Of a stretch of DNA of 7,735 nucleotides, positions 1 through 4,420 are shown in pieces. The stretch is from Candidatus Methylomirabilota bacterium. Lineage in GTDB: Bacteria; Methylomirabilota; Methylomirabilia; Methylomirabilales; Methylomirabilaceae. The stretch's first letter is position 1, and each line of letters opens with the position of its first letter. The position numbers and the translations under genes are program-made. Location of the stretch: positions 1 through 7,735 of the forward strand of contig JACQEV010000323.1 in assembly GCA_016200385.1 (NCBI GenBank), written 5' to 3'. Below the pieces are notes generated by a model, which did not search any database, was not told the DNA's origin, and saw only the letters and a list, made by a program, of their open reading frames with translations.

Positions 1-112
1 ATCCGACCCGGTCACCGTAGCCGCTCCATATCAGCAGAGTTAAAACGGTTTGTCAAGAATGAGCTGGCGACGTCGAAACCGTCCATTGCCACTACCTTGG
101 GCTGGCTCGGCG

Positions 113-121
113 TGGTACAAT
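113..121 (+). promoter_or_regulatory. Possible extended -10 promoter for the LOG-family gene
   Basis: The sequence TGG followed directly by TACAAT (hexamer 116-121) matches an extended -10 element (TGn plus five of six bases of TATAAT). No -35 box lies at the right distance: TTGCCA at 86-91 is 24 bp away and TTGGGC at 97-102 only 13 bp, so recognition would rest on the TG extension. Transcription would begin near 128, leaving a leader of about 35 nt before the GTG start at 163. This agrees with the GTG, not the upstream ATG at 136, being the true start. Confidence 0.35.
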
Positions 122-162
122 GACGACTCGAGCGGATGCAGAGTAAAGAGCAAGGAGAGACC

Positions 163-828
163 GTGAAGTTCCCGTTCGCCATCGATCGGCTGACGACGCA
201 AGACATCCGACTGCTCTTCCGCATCACAGCGGAGTTCATCGATGGGCTGGAGGCGCTCGCCCCGGTCTCGCCGGCGGTCTCGGTCTTCGGATCAACGCGC
301 ATCGGCCCCGATGATCCTACCTACGCCAGGGCAGAGCAGATCGGCCGGTTGCTCGCTCAGCACGGATATGCCGTGATGACGGGCGGGGGCCCCGGTGTCA
401 TGGAAGCGGCCAACAAAGGCGCCTATGAGGCGGGCGGCGTCTCGGTCGGCCTCAACATCGAACTTCCTCTCCAGCAGGTCCCCAACCGATATGTGACCAA
501 GCTTGTGAACTTCCAGCACTTCTTCGTCCGGAAGGTCATGTTCGTCAAACACTCCATCGCCTTTGTTATCCTTCCCGGTGGCTACGGCACACTGGATGAG
601 CTGTTCGAGTCGGTCATGCTGATCCAGACCCAGAAAATCAAACCGTTTCCAGTGATTCTGGTGGGCACCGAGTATTGGAAGGGCTTGCTGGACTGGCTTC
701 GCGATCCCGTCATGGAGGAGGGGAACATTGCGCCGGATGATCTCTCCACGCTCAAGATCGCCCGGAGTCCCGAAGAGGTCGTCCAGCTCATCAAAGACAG
801 CTCGATTCCCGCACCTCAGACTTCTTAG
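163..828 (+). CDS. LOG-family protein (TIGR00730 Rossmann-fold, lysine-decarboxylase-like; putative nucleotide 5'-monophosphate phosphoribohydrolase)
   Basis: The 221-residue product carries both family signatures: GGGPGVMEAANKGA at residues 74-87 and PGGYGTLDE at 138-146, the latter the phosphate/ribose-binding and catalytic PGGxGTxxE motif. An N-terminal Rossmann strand, SVFGSTR, lies at 40-46. Members with the VFGS(A/T)R form are usually annotated as TIGR00730 proteins. Characterised LOG enzymes cleave ribose 5-phosphate from (cytokinin) nucleoside monophosphates, and the old name 'lysine decarboxylase' is a misannotation. It is probably a soluble cytoplasmic dimer or larger oligomer. The GTG start is chosen because AAGGAG (152-157) sits 5 nt upstream; an in-frame ATG at 136 would add nine residues but lacks a ribosome-binding site. 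The gene is apparently monocistronic and runs towards the DUF309 gene on the other strand. Length is normal for the family. The in vivo substrate cannot be deduced. Confidence 0.93.
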   Translation: MKFPFAIDRLTTQDIRLLFRITAEFIDGLEALAPVSPAVSVFGSTRIGPDDPTYARAEQIGRLLAQHGYAVMTGGGPGVMEAANKGAYEAGGVSVGLNIELPLQQVPNRYVTKLVNFQHFFVRKVMFVKHSIAFVILPGGYGTLDELFESVMLIQTQKIKPFPVILVGTEYWKGLLDWLRDPVMEEGNIAPDDLSTLKIARSPEEVVQLIKDSSIPAPQTS

Positions 829-880
829 AGCTGTCGTGGCGAGGCGGAGCCTCCTCGGCAGCGCTCGGGGCAAGCGGCGC

Positions 881-917
881 AATCTCTCTGAGGTTCCTCG
901 TTGCGCTCGGAATGATC
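881..917. repeat. Dispersed-repeat-like non-coding segment
   Basis: This stretch contains the string TTCCTCGTTGCGCTCGGAAT (894-913); read on the other strand it is of the 'CATTCCGAGCGCAACGAGGAA' type. I recognise this kind of string as a recurrent intergenic repeat in many environmental bacterial genomes. It lies in the convergent gap between the LOG-family and DUF309 genes, just left of the double-hairpin element. Only one copy is present in the window, so the repeat assignment rests on recognition and not on copies seen here. The rest of the 829-1021 gap shows small hairpins (841-845 with 849-853; 998-1002 with 1011-1015) and no plausible gene. Confidence 0.35.
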
Positions 918-928
918 TTTCAGACTGT

Positions 929-981
929 GTAGGGGCAGGGCTTGCCCTGCCCTTCAGGGGCGCAGCAAGCGGCGCCCCTAC
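929..981. repeat. REP/MITE-like palindromic element: two hairpins within 8-bp terminal inverted repeats
   Basis: The 53-bp element begins GTAGGGGC (929-936) and ends GCCCCTAC (974-981), a perfect 8-bp terminal inverted repeat. Inside are two independent hairpins. The left has an 11-bp stem, 931-941 with 944-954, with perfect GGGCAGGGC/GCCCTGCCC arms plus a G-T wobble and an A-T pair. The right has an 8-bp stem, AGGGGCGC (956-963) with GCGCCCCT (972-979). The ends can therefore pair either as one cruciform or as two side-by-side hairpins. It sits in the convergent gap and could act as a bidirectional transcription terminator or mRNA 3'-end stabiliser, although no T-tract follows either hairpin. 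REP-type or non-autonomous mobile origin is inferred from shape. Confidence 0.6.
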
Positions 982-1021
982 CACCCCTCTTGTCGGCCTC
1001 GCAATGAAAGGCGAGAGGTCC

Positions 1022-1417
1022 TTATCGGGTGGCGCGTGGGAGGAATTCGAGTCGGGGGATGAGCGTCCGGTCGAAGCGGGTGATGCCTGATACACCAAGT
1101 TCCGCAAGGCGTTGCCGACACCTCCCGACGGAGCTCCGGAGCATCTCGACGTCAAAACCGAGGAAATCCGCCGCAAAATCGTCCAACAGCTCGGTGGCCC
1201 GCCGCAGCTTTGCGGTAGACCGATCGAAGTCGCCGACACTAAGGTAGTGGAACCCCATGGCCACGTGGACAAGCCCCTGGTAGAATATCTTCTCTGCGCC
1301 GCCCTTCATCATCCAAATCAGCTCAAACAACTTGTGGGCTTCAAGATAGTGGCCTTCATTATACGTCCGAACCGCCTCGAGCATATCGGCGTCATGCTCA
1401 GCAATCTCTTTCCTCAT
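1022..1417 (-). CDS. DUF309 domain-containing protein
   Basis: A 131-residue, mostly helical protein. Its core at residues 19-36 (YNEGHYLEAHKLFELIWM) matches the DUF309 hallmark, in which a short helix carries a '(Y/F)xxGxYxEAHxxxExxW' pattern. A second helix follows (FYQGLVHVAMGFHYLSVGDF, 45-64), matching the family's 'f.qGliqva.a..h...gn' segment, and then a helix rich in Leu, Arg and Ala. The family's function is unknown; it is small and presumed cytoplasmic. The start at 1417 is the first Met before the family-conserved region, and no strong ribosome-binding site precedes it. The frame stays open upstream to 1633, but that extension runs through a dispersed repeat and the end of the preceding gene, so it is not coding in this frame. 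The gene lies 79 bp downstream of the HtrA-like gene on the same strand and is probably cotranscribed with it. Confidence 0.8.
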   Translation of the reverse strand: MRKEIAEHDADMLEAVRTYNEGHYLEAHKLFELIWMMKGGAEKIFYQGLVHVAMGFHYLSVGDFDRSTAKLRRATELLDDFAADFLGFDVEMLRSSVGRCRQRLAELGVSGITRFDRTLIPRLEFLPRATR

Positions 1418-1445
1418 TGGATTGGTTTTTCCCGATTCCCGGCAT

Positions 1446-1486
1446 CCCCCTCTCCCTCCGCTGAGAGAGAGGGCTGGGGTGGGGGT
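1446..1486. repeat. Hairpin-forming dispersed repeat between the HtrA-like and DUF309 genes
   Basis: CCCTCTCCCTC (1448-1458) pairs with GAGAGAGAGGG (1463-1473) at 10 of 11 positions around a CGCT loop, and is followed by CTGGGGTGGGGG. This 'CCCTCTCCC...GAGAGGGCTGGGGTG' architecture resembles a repeat seen between genes in many proteobacterial and related genomes. It fills most of the 79-nt spacer between two same-strand genes, so on the transcript it may attenuate or stabilise one cistron relative to the other. The hairpin is seen directly; the family assignment and the role are inference. Confidence 0.5.
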
Positions 1487-1496
1487 TGGAAGAGCC

Positions 1497-2396
1497 TTAT
1501 TTGTAAAATTCGGCCCTGTCGCCGCTGATGACTTCAACCACTTCTTTCTTTGATCTTCGCTTGATCGTGAATGCGACCCGCTCGCCCGCCCGCTTCCTCC
1601 ACAGGGAGCTGTAGAGGTCCTGTCGCGTGCCAACGCTTTGGAAGTCCACCGCGAGGATGACGTCGCCCTCTTTGATTCCGGAGCTGGCGGCCGGCCCGTC
1701 CGGCACCAGGCCGGAAATCACCACCCCTTCCTCGGTCTGATTGGGGAAGAACCCGACCCATGCCCTGCATCGCCGGCTGATGACCCTTCCGTGCTGGAGC
1801 AGCTCATCGCGATGGCGCTCAAACATCTCTGTGGGGATCGCCAGGGAGAACTTCGCCACCTCGCTCAGATTGAGCGAGACCACGCCCACGACCCGCCCTT
1901 TCAGATCGAGCAGCGGCCCCCCGCCAAACCCGGGATTGAGGACCGTTGTCTTGATACAGCGGTCCAGCATATACTCCCAGTAGGCATCGAAATCGCCCAG
2001 ATAGGTGACGTGGCCCCCAGCGACCCGCCGCTCGCTCTCCGAAGTGGTGGCCACGATGAAGACCGGCTGGCCCAGGGTGAGGTGCTGCGATGATTGCAGC
2101 GGCAGAGCCTGGAGTTTCGGCCCGCTGATCTTGACGACGGCCAGGCCGGTGTCGAAGTCCTGGGCGGCAAGAGTCCCGCGAAGGGCGCGGCCGTCATGAA
2201 GGGTGACCCGAATCGACCTGGCGCCCAGGACCACATAGTTGACGGTGAGGATGTAGCCACGCGGATCGATCAGGCACCCCGACCCCATCCGTTCATCACC
2301 CAATGCCAGGCGAGACGGGTGGTTGGCGGCGACCTGGACGTGCAGGTTGACTACCGCTGGCAGAGCGCGCTTGACCAGTTCGCAGGAGGCGTCCAC
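1497..2396 (-). CDS. HtrA/DegP-like S1C-fold protein with PDZ domain, catalytic triad lost (predicted pseudoprotease)
   Basis: The 299-residue product aligns by eye with HtrA-type serine proteases. GSGCLID is at 38-44, GYILTVNYVV at 47-56 (active HtrA: GYI.TN.HVV), DTGLAVVKI at 82-90 (active: TDLAVLK), NPGFGGGPL at 154-162 (active: NPGNSGGPL), and a PDZ domain covers about 211-293 (WVGF loop, then GVVISGLVPDGPAASSGI). The His, Asp and Ser positions are Tyr54, Gly84 and Gly158, so proteolysis by the normal mechanism is not expected. The Asp of the usual 'QTDAAINPG' stretch is also gone (KTTVLNPG). The fold core and the PDZ domain look intact, which argues for a binding or scaffolding role. There is no signal peptide, whereas typical HtrA proteins are periplasmic. 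The GTG start is well supported by AAAGGAG (2404-2410) 7 nt upstream and by a promoter with a perfect TATAAT. DUF309 follows on the same strand. Confidence 0.85.
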   Translation of the reverse strand: MDASCELVKRALPAVVNLHVQVAANHPSRLALGDERMGSGCLIDPRGYILTVNYVVLGARSIRVTLHDGRALRGTLAAQDFDTGLAVVKISGPKLQALPLQSSQHLTLGQPVFIVATTSESERRVAGGHVTYLGDFDAYWEYMLDRCIKTTVLNPGFGGGPLLDLKGRVVGVVSLNLSEVAKFSLAIPTEMFERHRDELLQHGRVISRRCRAWVGFFPNQTEEGVVISGLVPDGPAASSGIKEGDVILAVDFQSVGTRQDLYSSLWRKRAGERVAFTIKRRSKKEVVEVISGDRAEFYK

Positions 2397-2465
2397 CCTC
2401 TGGCTCCTTTCGCCGCTGGATCATTGGCCTCGTGTCGCTCGAGGTGCCCGCGAGGCGTGACGTTG

Positions 2466-2494
2466 ATTATACCCCGCAGAACGTGCAGCCACAA
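2466..2494 (-). promoter_or_regulatory. Sigma-70-type promoter for the HtrA-like gene
   Basis: On the minus strand, TTGTGG (2494-2489) and a perfect TATAAT (2471-2466) are separated by exactly 17 bp. The predicted transcription start is near 2459, leaving a leader of about 60 nt before the GTG start at 2396, whose Shine-Dalgarno sequence is at 2404-2410. The -35 box is weak (three of six consensus bases), while the -10 is consensus. It lies in the divergent region shared with nth. Confidence 0.55.
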
Positions 2495-2544
2495 TGCATT
2501 AGTGGGACAGGAATAGCGTTATCCAGGGTGATATCCGGGGCGTC

Positions 2545-2573
2545 TTGAGGGGATAATCGGTTTCCGATATGAT
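2545..2573 (+). promoter_or_regulatory. Sigma-70-type promoter for nth
   Basis: TTGAGG (2545-2550) and TATGAT (2568-2573) are 17 bp apart. The -10 box overlaps the first candidate ATG of the downstream gene (2569). Transcription would start at about 2580, essentially at the ATG at 2581, implying a leaderless or nearly leaderless message. No Shine-Dalgarno sequence at normal spacing precedes any of the three candidate start codons, which is consistent with this but does not prove it. Confidence 0.4.
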
Positions 2574-2580
2574 GGGCACA

Positions 2581-3240
2581 ATGGTCACCAACCGGCACAT
2601 CAGCAAGGTGTTGCGGCTGGTCCGCATCGCGATCAGCGCCTGGGAGCCGGCCGCTCTCGGCAAGATCGCGGAAGAGTCGCGCGACCCGTTTCGAGTGCTG
2701 ATCTCCTGCATCCTGAGCCAGCAGACCAAAGACGAGGTGACGGAAGCGGCCTCAGAGCGTCTCTATCGGCTCGCCGATCGTCCTGATACGATGCTCGCCC
2801 TCAGTGAAAGGCGAATCGCCAGGGCGATCTACCCGGTCAGCTTCTACAGGACCAAGGCCGGGACCATCCGCGAGGTCTGCCGGGTGCTCCTCACTCGATT
2901 TGCCGGGCAGGTGCCCGACAGTCTCGAGGCGCTACTCAGTCTCAACGGGGTGGGGCGGAAGACGGCCAACCTCGTCGTCACAGTCGGCTACCGAAGACCG
3001 GGAATCTGCGTCGATACGCACGTCCATCGGATCTCGAACCGCTGGGGCTATGTCAAAACCAAAACGCCTGACCAGACCGAGATGGCCCTTCGCCGGAAGC
3101 TGCCGAAGCGGTATTGGATCTACTACAACGACCTACTGGTCCCGTTCGGCCAACACCTCTGCCGGCCGATCTCCCCATTCTGCAGCCGCTGCCCCGTCGA
3201 GCGCTGGTGCGCCAAGATCGGCGTCACCATCCACCGTTGA
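2581..3240 (+). CDS. nth: Endonuclease III (base-excision DNA glycosylase/AP lyase, 4Fe-4S)
   Basis: A 219-residue HhH-GPD superfamily enzyme. It removes oxidised pyrimidines from DNA and nicks the resulting abasic site by beta-elimination. The helix-hairpin-helix is LNGVGRKTANLVV, with the catalytic Lys at residue 127. The catalytic Asp is at 145 in VDTHVHRI. The iron-sulfur cluster loop has the exact C-x6-C-x2-C-x5-C spacing (Cys194, 201, 204, 210). The N-terminal segment PFRVLISCILSQQT matches the family's 'PF.LLIA..LSAQ' helix. Length is close to that of E. coli Nth (211). The start is uncertain: ATGs at 2569 and 2572 are in frame but overlap the predicted -10 box, so 2581 is preferred. 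The gene diverges from the HtrA-like gene and converges with the lipocalin-like gene, with 45 bp between stop codons. It appears monocistronic, with all key residues present. Confidence 0.93.
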   Translation: MVTNRHISKVLRLVRIAISAWEPAALGKIAEESRDPFRVLISCILSQQTKDEVTEAASERLYRLADRPDTMLALSERRIARAIYPVSFYRTKAGTIREVCRVLLTRFAGQVPDSLEALLSLNGVGRKTANLVVTVGYRRPGICVDTHVHRISNRWGYVKTKTPDQTEMALRRKLPKRYWIYYNDLLVPFGQHLCRPISPFCSRCPVERWCAKIGVTIHR

Positions 3241-3285
3241 GACTGGCCGACCGCCTTTCTCTGAGCTGTTCAGTTGCAGGTCTGT

Positions 3286-4404
3286 TCACAGCGGCTGGCG
3301 GAAGGGCTCGGCGTAGCCGGTCATCTCCAAATAGCCCAGGCCTGAGATCGGCCGACCGTTCGAGGTCCCCGAAATAGTGACCGACCCCTCCCAGTAGATG
3401 ACCTGGGTGCTGCCGTGGGTATCCAGCTCCTGGTCGGGGAAGGCGGCCTGCACCGTGAGGTCGATTCGGTGCCCGGGAACCTGCACCCGCCAACGGATCG
3501 GATATCGGCCGCCGTTCCTTGAACTTTGCCAGAGCTCCTCTGGCTCCATTCGGAAGGCGGTAAGCGGCAGGTGCTCGACTCGCCCGTCGGGATGGATCAG
3601 GCTGCCGCTCGAGTGGGGATCCGGATGACCGTTTGCCTGACGGAGCTGGTAGAGCATCACATCGACGCCGTCGTCGAGTTGCAGCGCGAACCAGTCCCAG
3701 CCGACCTGCGAGGGAGCCAGTTGGTTGCTGCCGAACTCATGATCCATCCAACTTGATCCGATGACCTTCTGCCGCTTCCCTCCGAAGATCAGCGTACCCT
3801 CGGTGGCTATCCTGCTGAGAGAATAGTAGTGGGAGGCACGACCTCGTCCTTCAGCCTTTTGGCTCACGCCGTTTGTGCCGTGGATCACCGGCGACTTGGC
3901 CGGCGTGAGATTCAGGTCGATCCCATATCCCTCGACACTCGCGATCACACGATGTGCCTTCCCCTCTCCCTTGGCTGCCCATGTGCCGTTCCACACACTG
4001 AACACCTCGGCCGACGCGCCAGCCGATCCCAGTGCGCCGCGGCTACGTCGCTCCCAGTAGAAGAGGCGGCCCTGATCCAGATCAGCGATCGCGAAGTGGG
4101 CCAAATACAGATCCCGGACCGCCCATCGAGAGCGGCTATTCCCCCTCAAGGACGGATCGACACCGACACGGAAGAACGTGAGCTGATAGCCGAAGCGCCG
4201 GCCATCTTCGGTCTTCAGGTGGCCCGAGTAGTACCACCACTCGGTCTTGAAGCCGGGATGGGAGGCGTGGTCCCGAGGGAACACAAATCGGTATCCAGGA
4301 AGGGCCAGTCGGAAGGACTCTTCGGCCGGTGCCGAACTGGCAACCAGAAGACAGAGACCGATTGATATGATGGACCCAAGCCGCTGAAGCCCAGACGCCC
4401 TCAT
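3286..4404 (-). CDS. Secreted CrtC/AttH-type lipocalin-like protein (COG5621 'predicted secreted hydrolase')
   Basis: The 372-residue protein begins with a Sec signal peptide: basic MRASGLQR, hydrophobic core at about 10-22, and likely cleavage after Ala-Pro-Ala at residue 27. The Cys at 18 follows Leu, so it is not a good lipobox. Family signatures follow in order: EWWYYSGHL at 55-63, SSWMDHEFGSNQ at 217-228, GWDWFALQLDDG at 235-246, YWEGSVTISG at 337-346 and GYLEMTGY at 357-364. These mark the two calycin/lipocalin-like barrels shared with carotenoid 1,2-hydratase (CrtC) and AttH. No carotenoid genes are nearby, so hydratase activity should not be assumed; a periplasmic lipid- or isoprenoid-binding or modifying role is more neutral. 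It is the last gene of the operon, 16 nt after the permease stop, with AGAGG at 4411-4415, 6 nt before the ATG. Proteins of this family commonly follow such permeases, which supports a joint function. Confidence 0.88.
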   Translation of the reverse strand: MRASGLQRLGSIISIGLCLLVASSAPAEESFRLALPGYRFVFPRDHASHPGFKTEWWYYSGHLKTEDGRRFGYQLTFFRVGVDPSLRGNSRSRWAVRDLYLAHFAIADLDQGRLFYWERRSRGALGSAGASAEVFSVWNGTWAAKGEGKAHRVIASVEGYGIDLNLTPAKSPVIHGTNGVSQKAEGRGRASHYYSLSRIATEGTLIFGGKRQKVIGSSWMDHEFGSNQLAPSQVGWDWFALQLDDGVDVMLYQLRQANGHPDPHSSGSLIHPDGRVEHLPLTAFRMEPEELWQSSRNGGRYPIRWRVQVPGHRIDLTVQAAFPDQELDTHGSTQVIYWEGSVTISGTSNGRPISGLGYLEMTGYAEPFRQPL

Positions 4405-4420
4405 TCAAATCCTCTGCCTG

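Noticed and set aside
50..78. TTGTCA (50-55) as a -35 box of a promoter upstream of the LOG-family gene.
   Set aside because: The sequence 16-18 bp downstream (around GTCGAAA) does not resemble a -10 element.
1..123. A plus-strand frame open from the window edge to TGA at 121-123 (and a second frame ending TAA at 41-43), possibly the 3' end of an upstream gene.
   Set aside because: At most 40 codons with no recognisable motif. The two frames compete, and the segment contains a promoter-like element. It cannot be supported without upstream sequence.
292..1272. Long minus-strand open frame (326 codons) opposite the LOG-family gene and the convergent gap.
   Set aside because: It is antisense to a clear gene, crosses the repeat-rich gap and overlaps the DUF309 gene in another frame. 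It has no recognisable motifs; GC-rich codon bias explains the openness.
1418..1633. N-terminal extension of the DUF309 frame, open up to 1633.
   Set aside because: It runs through the hairpin repeat and into the 3' end of the HtrA-like gene in another frame, and its low-complexity Ser/Pro/Gly/Arg composition is typical of a shadow frame.
3241..3285. Intrinsic terminator between nth and the lipocalin-like gene.
   Set aside because: Only a weak GCTG/CAGC pairing and a short CTGTTCA direct repeat are present, with no stable stem or T-tract, so no terminator can be called.
3286..4404. Assignment of the lipocalin-like protein as carotenoid 1,2-hydratase (crtC).
   Set aside because: It shares the superfamily barrel signatures, but there is no carotenoid gene nearby and the operon context is an ABC transporter, so a specific crtC call is not justified.
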